From a virus: a stretch of 64,000 nt of DNA. This document shows positions 42,161 to 49,540 of the stretch, one piece after another. The DNA lies in IMG/VR virus record IMGVR_UViG_3300032046_000015, positions 19,017 to 83,016 of that record, one strand, 5' to 3'. The notes below the pieces were generated by a model. That model did no database searches. It was given only the letters and a program-made list of their open reading frames with translations, and had not been told where the DNA came from. The stretch's first letter is position 1; the number at the start of each line of letters is the position of its first letter. A program made the position numbers and the translations under genes.

Positions 42161-42949
42161 GTCGTCACCTCCAGTTAAAATTTGGCCAACCAAAGATTGG
42201 CTTGTCAATACACAAGATTTTTCGCCTGTGTCCTTATTATTTGATGTTGTAGCTAAAAGTATCATTTTGGCCTTGATCCTTTTTAAGCTGCTTTTAATTT
42301 GTCCAGTTGTTGCTCCTATCTTTTGAGATAGATAACTGATCACCTGAAAACTGCGAGTCAACACTTCTGCCAAATCCCGCAAGTCTTGTGGTGGATTCAG
42401 AACCATCTGTAGCACCTTCCTGTCTATAGGTTTGTCCAAAGATTCAAACAAACGTTGCCTATTCATTTTGGACACACGATTATGTTCCAAATCCATCAAT
42501 ATGGTTTCTGGTGTATTTCTGTGTACAAGCCAACAATCCTCTCTCTTATGGGCATGGTGGCCTAATGCCAATGGCTCCTCTGCCAACCATTGTTCTGGAC
42601 TTGGATACACAGAATGTGGGCTCAATTGTACTTTGTTGGTTTCGCTGTCTATATAATGTGGATTGCGCTTTTGTGCGAAGTGATATGATATAATCATGGG
42701 CGCCACATTATTCAGAGATTGGTAGAAATATGTGCTAAATTTGACACCTTTGTTGGGATCAAATTTCACCATAGCAGCCATAAGAGTCATCCTGAACATC
42801 TGTTCAATATCTGCCACATCCTCTCCTATCTTGAATGATAGTTGTATGGCCTTCTTGTGTATGAGTGGTGCTACACCATTCAACACCGTCTCAAACTTTT
42901 TTCTCACTTCATCCGGACAAGTGAAATTGTCTGGTACCAATTTGATCAT
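41120..42949 (-). CDS. Sigma-like factor fused in frame to the Ala/Lys/Pro-rich protein
   Basis: From ATG 42949 the frame encodes 609 residues. Residues about 20-80 match sigma region 2 (APLIHKKAIQLSFKIGED, then AAMVKFDPNKGVKFSTYFYQ). Residues about 185-225 (LNPPQDLRDLAEVLTRSF, then LSQKIGATTGQIKSSLKRI) look like the region-4 helix-turn-helix. No stop separates this from the Ala/Lys/Pro part. A phage late sigma of the T4 gp55 kind is possible. AAAGGA lies nine bases upstream. Confidence 0.6.
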   Translation of the reverse strand: MIKLVPDNFTCPDEVRKKFETVLNGVAPLIHKKAIQLSFKIGEDVADIEQMFRMTLMAAMVKFDPNKGVKFSTYFYQSLNNVAPMIISYHFAQKRNPHYIDSETNKVQLSPHSVYPSPEQWLAEEPLALGHHAHKREDCWLVHRNTPETILMDLEHNRVSKMNRQRLFESLDKPIDRKVLQMVLNPPQDLRDLAEVLTRSFQVISYLSQKIGATTGQIKSSLKRIKAKMILLATTSNNKDTGEKSCVLTSQSLVGQILTGGDDMSDEQKDEQGSGGCVGFYEVGLAECDGNPSAKQEKEKEPCAKRDECKPIADAARAVAEAEGGEWTNIVKTAATAGEDGIIALLQKGTELMKKGGKSKGKKAKQEAPKADTPTPAPAEAPKADTSTETPAETADAKAKPDKSKPKAAKEKPKAAKATAKPQSDTKAKEKPAPADASEPATEPAGEETKKAAPKAKAEPKPKVISGMLDPNNPSRLLAMTLAHKIAAAFSKTLMDKAAAQNDGDFYIIDKTPLGGGGSGYLTMYCHKTTGREQGLAILYIKPRTGNIDVGLPCPDTNIAQKAVPFKTDIKDTAFDGAFKARLMGVVEANTDGVVKAIQKLNTDGVIHV

Positions 42950-43049
42950 AATTTGCCATCCTTTCATAAGTGTGCTTGGCCCCACCACTCCAAGCACGTG
43001 TCCCGTTGGACATGACCTTGTGTCCAACTACCATTGGCTGGAAGACTTT

Positions 43050-43135
43050 GATCTGACTCTATCTCTGTCAGGCTGGAAGCAAGTCAACTTTCCAGCGACA
43101 TCCGCTGTGTGTAGCGGATGTTTCGATTGTCTTGA
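43050..43135 (-). ncRNA. Hammerhead ribozyme-like element 1 (degenerate core)
   Basis: Minus strand: GAAAC (43120-43124), stem III ATCCGCT/AGCGGAT, GUC (43097-43099), stem I CTGGAA/TTCCAG with a UUGAC loop, then CUGACAGA (43064-43071), which has one extra base compared with CUGANGA. Stem II can form from GAU..GUC and GAC.AUC. It lies upstream of the sigma gene. The extra core base may weaken cleavage. Confidence 0.55.
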
Positions 43136-43164
43136 CCAAGCCTTCACGGTCATTAATATCTTTG

Positions 43165-43743
43165 TCACTTCATCCGTTCAAGATCATCCCTGCTCCAACT
43201 CCTCTGGTTGGTTATATACCTGGCATAATGCCTGTGTAAACGTTTCATGTCATCCAGATTATCACCGCAAATTTCATTCCAAATATCGTGCCAACCCCAA
43301 TCAAATTTGCGGCCATCGGATAACGTTGGTTTGAATGTGTAGGCATCATGGCAAATGACATGTAACTTGTTTAAGTGTGTAAGGTGTGGCATTACCAAGT
43401 CTATGACTTCAGGTTGAATCTCTATTACCAAAACATATTCAACTTCATCCTTGCTGGCAACCGCACTGGCAATCACACCCAAACCCAATCCTGATATGAA
43501 GACACGACCTTCTGCCTTGTGGTAGAAATGTTGGTGCATCCTCATCTCCATAGGAGTGTCGGTCATCACTATGCCGCCTTGATGTGTCAATCTTGTGTAC
43601 TCTCCTGGATCAACCATAGTCTGTGGCCTTCTGTTGATGAGAGCACGCAAATTGGCAAACTCTGCTTGTTCTTTTGTGATTGTGAACTTATCTATAGCCC
43701 AATCACCCTTCTTGCCTTCTGGCACAATCGCTTTGCTTAACAT
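43165..43743 (-). CDS. Spermidine synthase-fold methyltransferase-like protein
   Basis: This 192-residue protein has a Rossmann-type start (VFISGLGLGVIASAVAS) and an acidic second strand (YVLVIEIQPEVIDLV), as in spermidine synthase-like and SAM-dependent transferases. The substrate is unknown. ATG 43743 is chosen with GAGGAG ten bases upstream; an ATG six bases earlier is alternative. It precedes ribozyme element 1. Confidence 0.6.
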   Translation of the reverse strand: MLSKAIVPEGKKGDWAIDKFTITKEQAEFANLRALINRRPQTMVDPGEYTRLTHQGGIVMTDTPMEMRMHQHFYHKAEGRVFISGLGLGVIASAVASKDEVEYVLVIEIQPEVIDLVMPHLTHLNKLHVICHDAYTFKPTLSDGRKFDWGWHDIWNEICGDNLDDMKRLHRHYARYITNQRSWSRDDLERMK

Positions 43744-43758
43744 GGTCATTCTCTCCTC

Positions 43759-44172
43759 TTAACTGAACTTGTATTCAGGTGGTTCATTAATGTTTTGGAT
43801 TTCATGTTCCTGCTGGTCAACATCGCCAGTGGTGAAGATAGAGACAACATGGCAATATGAAGCATCTGCCAACACTTCCGCAACTTCACTTGCGTAGTCA
43901 ATCAGATCAGACACAAAGCTCAATACTATTTCACCGCCATCAGAAGTGCGGACAACATGCCAGTTATCCCTATCAAACATATATGAATATTCATGTCCTC
44001 TTATCCGCACTGGTTGTTTACCTTCTTCATACAGGAGTGTGTAAAACTCCACAAATTGATCCTTCATATCGTTGATACTGGTTCTGTCATCTATGTCGGT
44101 GCCATATAATTTACACAACAGTATCAGATGTTTTGGATTGATGATATCCTTCTTGCCTGGAATGCTTTTCAT
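43759..44172 (-). CDS. Uncharacterised protein
   Basis: This 137-residue protein (MKSIPGKKDIINPKHLI, then YMFDRDNWHVVRTSDGG) has mixed character with an acidic C-terminal half. GAGGAGAGG precedes ATG 44172. No family recognised. Confidence 0.65.
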   Translation of the reverse strand: MKSIPGKKDIINPKHLILLCKLYGTDIDDRTSINDMKDQFVEFYTLLYEEGKQPVRIRGHEYSYMFDRDNWHVVRTSDGGEIVLSFVSDLIDYASEVAEVLADASYCHVVSIFTTGDVDQQEHEIQNINEPPEYKFS

Positions 44173-44187
44173 TTCATCCTCTCCTCT

Positions 44188-44544
44188 TTACTTTCTGGCT
44201 GCGTTGACTATGTTGTTGATTGCTTCATTGATCTTGCTTACAGCAGATGATAAATCTTTGTATGTGGCGAATAGTGTGGCACGCTCTGGTGTAATGTCAT
44301 GAACCTGATTCTTGGGTATGCGAACATAGTCACTTTTATCCACTAATTTCCACACGTCCGTGATCTTTGTTCCCTGTGTTGTTTCTATGTGTCCAATCAG
44401 ACTGTATTTGTCCTCAAGTGTTTTTGGTCCAATTGCGAACACATACTCTGGTGTCTCTTTAACATACACCATCTCTATGATTGCCGGTTGCCAATCGCCA
44501 TACCTTCTGTATGACACCCAATAAAATTTGTCTCCTCTGTTCAT
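44188..44544 (-). CDS. Uncharacterised protein
   Basis: This 118-residue protein (MNRGDKFYWVSYRRYG, then AIIEMVYVKETPEYVFAIG) is beta-rich with a C-terminal helix. It follows hammerhead element 2. The start ATG 44544 has AAAGGA upstream; an in-frame ATG seven codons earlier is possible. Function unknown. Confidence 0.6.
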   Translation of the reverse strand: MNRGDKFYWVSYRRYGDWQPAIIEMVYVKETPEYVFAIGPKTLEDKYSLIGHIETTQGTKITDVWKLVDKSDYVRIPKNQVHDITPERATLFATYKDLSSAVSKINEAINNIVNAARK

Positions 44545-44573
44545 TTCCTTGTACCATCCTTTCATGTGTTAAA

Positions 44574-44655
44574 TTCTGGTGACTTGCCATCATCAGGCCA
44601 ACGGTGGTCAACCATTGACGACATCCGCTGTGTGTAGCGGATGTTTCGGCATGCT
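44574..44655 (-). ncRNA. Hammerhead ribozyme element 2, type II
   Basis: Minus strand: GAAAC (44643-44647), stem III ACATCCGCT/AGCGGATGT, GUC (44620-44622), stem I CAATGG/CCGTTG with loop UUGACCA, core CUGAUGA (44590-44596), stem II GGCA/UGCC. All core nucleotides fit. The UUGAC loop can pair with GUCA beyond the core. It lies between two small genes, just after the upstream stop. Confidence 0.8.
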
Positions 44656-44657
44656 TG

Positions 44658-44861
44658 TTAACAAATTCCATTCACTTCACCATGCTCCATCTTGCGTTGG
44701 AATTTGATTTTGGGGTGATACCTTTTGGCTGTCTCTTTTATCCTCTTTAATCGTGTGTCCTTGAAACAGTCAATCAACTCCTCTCCATCAAACACTTCAA
44801 CCCTGTATCCTTCCAACTCGCCTGTGTTCTGCCAAACCACTCTTACAATCACTGCTCTCAT
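44658..44861 (-). CDS. Small uncharacterised protein
   Basis: This 67-residue basic protein (MRAVIVRVVWQNTGEL, then RIKETAKRYHPKIKF) starts at ATG 44861 with AAAGGA upstream. It overlaps its upstream neighbour by 65 bases. Its stop is followed at once by hammerhead element 2. Confidence 0.55.
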   Translation of the reverse strand: MRAVIVRVVWQNTGELEGYRVEVFDGEELIDCFKDTRLKRIKETAKRYHPKIKFQRKMEHGEVNGIC

Positions 44862-45171
44862 TGGACATCCTTTCATATGTGATTTCAGAATACACTCTGA
44901 TTGTTTCATATCTTGATGCGAATCCAAGTGGCCCTTTTTGTGGATAATTCACAGCCAAACCCCAGTGCCTTATTTTTGTCACTTTGGGAGCAGACATTTT
45001 CAGCCACCTATTGCCATGCTTTTGCCAAGCCTTCTGCGCTGCTTCACTCCTGCTATTGGCAAACATTTTCACTGTTTCCATATATAGCGTAACACCTTTG
45101 GGCCAGCTATCCTTTGGAAAATAACACTTTGGTATGCTGACCTTATATAGTTGTGTTCCCTTGGGCGCCAT
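44797..45171 (-). CDS. Uncharacterised protein
   Basis: This 124-residue protein (MAPKGTQLYKVSIPKC, then SRSEAAQKAWQKHGNRW) has mixed character and a basic C-terminal end that overlaps the next gene. GAGAGG precedes ATG 45171. No family recognised. Confidence 0.55.
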   Translation of the reverse strand: MAPKGTQLYKVSIPKCYFPKDSWPKGVTLYMETVKMFANSRSEAAQKAWQKHGNRWLKMSAPKVTKIRHWGLAVNYPQKGPLGFASRYETIRVYSEITYERMSNESSDCKSGLAEHRRVGRIQG

Positions 45172-45703
45172 TGGCATCCTCTCCTCTCCGCATATAGCGT
45201 TGTCTGACCTGATCCAAAGAATTCATGTCCATTTTGGCTTTGTTATCAGTTGACCCCAGCACCGTCTGTTTTCCGTTGTTTCCAACTTTTACCACTTCCA
45301 CAACTCCACCCTTCCAACTGAATGTGGTCTGTTCCTTCTGCGGTTTCATTTCCTTTGTCTCAGGAGTGGCTTCAACTTGTGCTGTGGATTCCGGTGTGTT
45401 GCCGTTATTCTCATTGGCAATCTCTGTCAACTGCTTGCGATATTTGGTCAGCATTTTCCTGATCGCTGCCGCTTGCTTGTCTGTGAAATTCTTGCACTTT
45501 CCAAACGATTCAATCAGTGATCCAGAGAATGGTGCGTCCATCTTGTTGAATCCTCTTTTGTTAGTGATGTGGGTATCATGTGTGCTCTGTTCATCCGTTG
45601 TTTGCCTGTCCCACATTTTATTGAGTGGTCTGATCAAAGCCTTCTTGTCCATTCTTTGAATCAGCGCCACCACCTCATCCTCTGTCCATACCTTGTTCGC
45701 CAT
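45143..45703 (-). CDS. Uncharacterised charged protein
   Basis: This 186-residue protein has an N-terminal helical, basic half (ANKVWTEDEVVALIQRMDK, then CKNFTDKQAAAIRKML) and a low-complexity Glu/Lys/Thr linker, ending in a basic tail. It follows ribozyme element 6. ATG 45703 has GGAG at good spacing. Function unknown. Confidence 0.6.
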   Translation of the reverse strand: MANKVWTEDEVVALIQRMDKKALIRPLNKMWDRQTTDEQSTHDTHITNKRGFNKMDAPFSGSLIESFGKCKNFTDKQAAAIRKMLTKYRKQLTEIANENNGNTPESTAQVEATPETKEMKPQKEQTTFSWKGGVVEVVKVGNNGKQTVLGSTDNKAKMDMNSLDQVRQRYMRRGEDANGAQGNTTI

Positions 45704-45729
45704 TGTCATTCTCCTCTCTGTGTAGTTAT

Positions 45730-45820
45730 CCGTTGATTTGTCTCATCGGCACGCAGGTAATCAACGCTGCGTGGACAGAGGAATGTGGCTGGTCACTCCT
45801 CTGTTTCGACAGTTGATCAA
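45730..45820 (-). ncRNA. Hammerhead ribozyme-like element 6 (CCGAUGA core)
   Basis: Minus strand: GAAAC (45803-45807), stem III ACAGAGG/CCTCTGT, GUC (45774-45776), stem I ACGCAG/CTGCGT with UUGAU loop, then CCGAUGA (45743-45749), where the usual U4 is C. Stem II GACA/UGUC fits. The loop UUGAU pairs with AUCAA downstream, the matching change to the others (UUGAC with GUCA). It lies between the protease-VWA gene and the 186-residue gene. Confidence 0.6.
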
Positions 45821-47865
45821 ATATGTTTGATCATGTGTTTCTTTAGGATGTTTAGAATAACAGCAGGCATCTTGTCCATGTCATTGATCACAGCATACTC
45901 TGGATAGAATTGCTTAACATAGTCAACGTCCAAACCTATGCCAATCAACTCTATTCCTGCTTTGATCACTTTTCTAATGACATTATTCAGATCAGATTTC
46001 AACAAGCTCAAATCGGTGCCCCACTCCAGATTAGGTTGGCCATCCGATAGCACTATCAGCATCTTGCGTTTTTCTGTACGCTCAGCCAAACGTTTGGCTG
46101 CGAACATGATGCTTTCATTATCACAATTACAACTACTACTATTATTATCCAAACCAAGTAATCTATACTTGGCCTGATTATAGTTGTCGTTGAAGGATTT
46201 TGCGATGTAGTGTCGCAATCCCCAATAACGGTTGTAGTGACCATGAGCTTGTTCATAGTGCTTCTGAAATTCTTCAAACTTCTTATCGCCAGACTGTTTG
46301 GCATCGCCACAACGTCTTGGATGTAGTGCGTTGAAGCCAATAATTTCTATGGCAATCCCCAGCTGATTAAGTATTTCAGACAAGATCAACGCTGTCTGCC
46401 TTGCCATATGAATCTTGTTTCCTGCCATGGAACCAGAACAATCAATCAATAGCGTCACAGCAGTATCCAATTCCACTTTAGCAGATGGCTGAAAGAAAAT
46501 TTGTTTGCTTCCAGTCCTTAACCTGTACAGTGCACCGTTGTCCAAGCTGCCGCTATCCTGATCCATGACAGCGCCACGATGAGTGCGTGATCTCAACAGT
46601 GAAATGATCTTTGATCGCAACGCAGACACATTCCGTTTGACAGAATCAAACTCAGCCTTGTAGTGATCGTGTCCAACCGCAAGTGGTGTGATCTCTCTGT
46701 CCAACTTGACAGCTTCAGGATGAGGCAAATGGCGATGCTGTGATTTAGCTGTGTCCATTGCCTTCTGTGCCAACTCATCCTTTGTAGCGTTCATCAGATC
46801 ATCCGTGGTTTTGGTAGTCTCAGCTTCGTCGATGAAATCAGCGATGTCCTTTGGTTCTATTGAGTGATTGTAGTCTATATCACCACCGCTGGACTTATCC
46901 GTCAACTTTTTGCCATCAGATTTGGCATCGCTGCTGTCGTTGCTCTCAACCCCTCTCCCTTGACCTGGGCCATCTTCACCATCCTCATCCTCTTCATCGC
47001 TGTCGCCATCGCTGTCGCTATCCTCTCCAGCGTCACTCTCCTCTTCACCACTCTCCTCTTCAACGTCTTCACCCTCATCCTCTTCATCAGCACCACCGTT
47101 GCCCTGTCCACTCTCCTCTTCACCACTCTCCTCTTCAACATCATCCGGTTGAGGAGTGTTCTTGCCCTTGCCTTTGCCGCTATCCTTCTTGTTATCTTTT
47201 TGCTCTTGAGCTTTCTGCTGTTTAGCTTGCTGTTCCTGCTGCTGTTGTAACTCCTCTTTATAATCGCCCAAAGCCTTGAGTGTGTCTCTGGCTAGATCAA
47301 AAGCCTGTTGGTAATCGGATACAGAATTGGCTTTTGACCAAGTTGGCCTTAAAGCCTCAACGATGGCCTGTGCCTCTTTAGGTAACCACGACACGTCATA
47401 ACCCATCAACCTGCCCAAGATACCCATGCCAATCGCTTTGAACGGATCAATCTGATCTCTATTCCTTTTGGCAGATACAAAACCATGATCATTGGCAGCT
47501 TTGATGTTCTGCGAACAGCCAATCAACTCTCCAGATAGTTCACGTTCAATCCTATAATCCTCAAACACGTTGAACAACTGCTTGAGTTTATTGTCCGTTG
47601 TGTTCTTCAGCAAATCCAACGGTGTAGTGCGCCCAGCTTCTTGTGCCTTGCGCTGTACTTCCACGTGCTTCCACTCATGATCCAACAATCCTTCCAACAC
47701 ACTCGCATCCGCATCCTTCATATCGTCAGCATTGACAGGGATGTTAATGGTGTCTATCATGTTAGTATCACACCTGAAACCAGACAGCTGAACGTTGATG
47801 TTAAAGTTGCGTGAGAACGTCCTTGCTATCTTTGTCCATCTTGTGTCCAATCTGTTACCAGCCAT
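45817..47865 (-). CDS. HExxH metalloprotease-VWA protein (CobT-like)
   Basis: This 682-residue protein has DHEWKH at 62-67 and FEDYRIERE at about 101-109, the HExxH plus acidic pattern of gluzincin-type peptidases. A Lys/Gln coiled stretch (205-235) and a strongly acidic repeat (241-300) follow, then a VWA domain with the MIDAS DCSGSM at 475-480 and a later IGIGLDVDY strand. It resembles CobT-like proteins that work with MoxR ATPases; here it may be a chaperone-protease. ATG 47865 has AAAGGA upstream. Confidence 0.75.
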   Translation of the reverse strand: MAGNRLDTRWTKIARTFSRNFNINVQLSGFRCDTNMIDTINIPVNADDMKDADASVLEGLLDHEWKHVEVQRKAQEAGRTTPLDLLKNTTDNKLKQLFNVFEDYRIERELSGELIGCSQNIKAANDHGFVSAKRNRDQIDPFKAIGMGILGRLMGYDVSWLPKEAQAIVEALRPTWSKANSVSDYQQAFDLARDTLKALGDYKEELQQQQEQQAKQQKAQEQKDNKKDSGKGKGKNTPQPDDVEEESGEEESGQGNGGADEEDEGEDVEEESGEEESDAGEDSDSDGDSDEEDEDGEDGPGQGRGVESNDSSDAKSDGKKLTDKSSGGDIDYNHSIEPKDIADFIDEAETTKTTDDLMNATKDELAQKAMDTAKSQHRHLPHPEAVKLDREITPLAVGHDHYKAEFDSVKRNVSALRSKIISLLRSRTHRGAVMDQDSGSLDNGALYRLRTGSKQIFFQPSAKVELDTAVTLLIDCSGSMAGNKIHMARQTALILSEILNQLGIAIEIIGFNALHPRRCGDAKQSGDKKFEEFQKHYEQAHGHYNRYWGLRHYIAKSFNDNYNQAKYRLLGLDNNSSSCNCDNESIMFAAKRLAERTEKRKMLIVLSDGQPNLEWGTDLSLLKSDLNNVIRKVIKAGIELIGIGLDVDYVKQFYPEYAVINDMDKMPAVILNILKKHMIKHI

Positions 47866-47891
47866 TGTCTTGTCCTTTCATGTGTTATTTT

Positions 47892-47970
47892 CTGACAACC
47901 TATCATCGTCAGTTACCAGAGGTCAACCTGGTAAGACAGCCGCACTGTGTACGGCTGTTTCGATATGTCA
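47892..47970 (-). ncRNA. Hammerhead ribozyme element 3, type II
   Basis: Minus strand: GAAAC (47957-47961), stem III ACAGCCG/CGGCTGT, GUC (47935-47937), stem I TTACCAG/CTGGTAA with UUGACC loop, CUGACGA (47906-47912), stem II GAUA/UAUC plus UGUCA/UGACA. The core is complete. The 5' arm begins at the stop of the MoxR gene and the RNA leads into the VWA gene. Confidence 0.82.
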
Positions 47971-49155
47971 GTATCCAAAGATGCGCTGGACGATGGCTTT
48001 CACATAAGTCTCATCCTCTTTGGATAGTTTGTTAAGAACAGCAACCTGCGCTGCCTTGTGAACTCCCAGTTTACCTATCTTGTTTGCCCACATGATAAGT
48101 CTGCGAGTGGACAGCGTGCAGTGGCATTCCTCATGGATCAATCCGTTGCGAACATACTTGGCCACTTCAACCAGCTTCTTGGCCACATCCAAACCAACAT
48201 TGGCTTTTCTGTGTATTATCATGGCTTCTTGCGTTTGTGGAATGTAATCCTGAAAAATCACCGTTCCAAACCTATCCAAGAAGGCTTCATTGAGTGTGTT
48301 AGTGCCAACATATAATCCAGTGTCATCACCGTGTCCAGTCGTGTTCGCTGTGGATATGATTCTGAAATTCTCATGCGGCTCAACAACCTCACCATGATTC
48401 GCAGTCAATACCAATTGGCCACTATCTAGCACAGACTGTAACACGAACAGGATTTGCGGTGTGGCGGCATCTATCTCATCTAACAGCAACCAGTATCCTC
48501 TCCGCATGGCATCCGGCAGGACACCATCTTTCCAAGAGACAATCGCTTGATTTGTGGATGTCGCTATTTCTACAACCTTTTCACCTACAAAATCGGATGC
48601 CCTGATATCACCATGTAGATTCACACGCTTAACAGGTTGGTTGAGCAGCGCAGCCAATTCCTTAACAGTCGCTGTTTTACCGCAACCTGTCGGGCCAACC
48701 ATCAGAACGTTATCACCTTGCTCTATCCCCAAGGCCAACATTTCCGTGACCGCTGGGTCAAGATCAAAATTTGGATCGTGGTTTGGGATGTGCTTCTTAT
48801 CTATCTCATCCAAACCGTTATCCGGTCTCAAGGACAACTCCGCAGCCCCAAACGTTAATGCCAACCCGTTTGCCACCGCTGGGCTTACAGTTGGCTCAAG
48901 TGTAATAACGTTTGCGCCATTCTCTGGCTTATCAGCGTTGCCATTTAAGTTGTTCAGTTGCTTACCTTTTTGAGCCATGCTTATTTGGTTGCTACCAAAC
49001 AGACTAATCGTGGGTGCCCCAAGATGTTTAGCCTTGTAAGTATGGACATCCATTCCATGTCTGCTTTTGAGGTGGACGGCCAGAGTATGGTACCATCTAC
49101 CACACTCTTGGCATTCGATCATCTCATTGCCATTCCTGTCTAACTTTCCAGCCAT
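47968..49155 (-). CDS. MoxR-type AAA+ ATPase with N-terminal MucR-like zinc finger
   Basis: This is a 395-residue protein. Residues about 14-50 hold ECQECGRWYHTLAVHLKSRH (C15, C18, H28, H33), as in ROS/MucR zinc fingers. The AAA+ core has Walker A GPTGCGKT at 154-161, Walker B LLLDEIDAA at about 223, and ISTANTTGHGDD as a sensor. MoxR ATPases work with VWA proteins; the next gene is one. The zinc finger may target the complex to DNA. ATG 49155 has AAAGAGG upstream. Confidence 0.8.
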   Translation of the reverse strand: MAGKLDRNGNEMIECQECGRWYHTLAVHLKSRHGMDVHTYKAKHLGAPTISLFGSNQISMAQKGKQLNNLNGNADKPENGANVITLEPTVSPAVANGLALTFGAAELSLRPDNGLDEIDKKHIPNHDPNFDLDPAVTEMLALGIEQGDNVLMVGPTGCGKTATVKELAALLNQPVKRVNLHGDIRASDFVGEKVVEIATSTNQAIVSWKDGVLPDAMRRGYWLLLDEIDAATPQILFVLQSVLDSGQLVLTANHGEVVEPHENFRIISTANTTGHGDDTGLYVGTNTLNEAFLDRFGTVIFQDYIPQTQEAMIIHRKANVGLDVAKKLVEVAKYVRNGLIHEECHCTLSTRRLIMWANKIGKLGVHKAAQVAVLNKLSKEDETYVKAIVQRIFGY

Positions 49156-49184
49156 GTTCTTATCCTCTTTTCATGTGTTATTTT

Positions 49185-49262
49185 CTGACAACCTATCATC
49201 GTCAGCGTTTGGGTGGTCAATCCCAAACGGACACCCGCTGTGTAGCGGATGTTTCGGCTTGT
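49185..49262 (-). ncRNA. Hammerhead ribozyme element 4, type II
   Basis: Minus strand: GAAAC (49251-49255), stem III ACATCCGCT/AGCGGGTGT, GUC (49230-49232), stem I CGTTTGGG/CCCAAACG with AUUGACCA loop, CUGACGA (49199-49205), stem II GGUUGU/ACAAGCC with one bulge. Core complete. It joins the 92-residue gene to the MoxR gene. Confidence 0.82.
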
Positions 49263-49540
49263 TACTCTGCTATTGTTACTAAAGTCAAATATCCACCGCC
49301 ACGTTGCTTGTTTGTTTGCGTAACATCAAAACCTATGCGCCTCAACATATCCTCTTGTCCAACTGGCCCACCACCTATTCTCCAACGTCTGCCAGACTTG
49401 GGTGAGTATGGACTGCGCCAACTGCCTCTCAGCCCACCTATTACATCAGATATGGCTGCGGCACCGTTTGATTGTTCGATGATTGACTTTATATCCTCTT
49501 TAATCTCAGCAATCATCTTCAATTCCACTTCTTGCCTCAT
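49262..49540 (-). CDS. Small uncharacterised protein
   Basis: This 92-residue protein has an N-terminal helical part (EVELKMIAEIKEDIKSI) and a Gly/Arg-rich C-terminal part (GGLRGSWRSPYSPK, then GRRWRIGGGPVG). It is the first gene after the 1 kb intergenic region. ATG 49540 has AAAGGA upstream. Function unknown. Confidence 0.65.
   Translation of the reverse strand: MRQEVELKMIAEIKEDIKSIIEQSNGAAAISDVIGGLRGSWRSPYSPKSGRRWRIGGGPVGQEDMLRRIGFDVTQTNKQRGGGYLTLVTIAE

Noticed and set aside
42732-43334. Plus-strand frame of 200 codons
   Set aside because: Opposite the sigma-like gene, ribozyme element 1 and the methyltransferase-like gene. No family features; it is a shadow.
46851-47250. Hydrophobic plus-strand frames over the acidic repeat
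   Set aside because: They are the reverse complement of Glu/Asp-rich codons in the VWA gene, which read as Leu/Phe/Ser-rich on the other strand.
43096-49260. Ordinary rho-independent terminators for the intergenic hairpins
   Set aside because: No T-run after them, and the GAAAC, GUC and CUGANGA bases are constant while stems vary, which fits hammerheads and not terminators.
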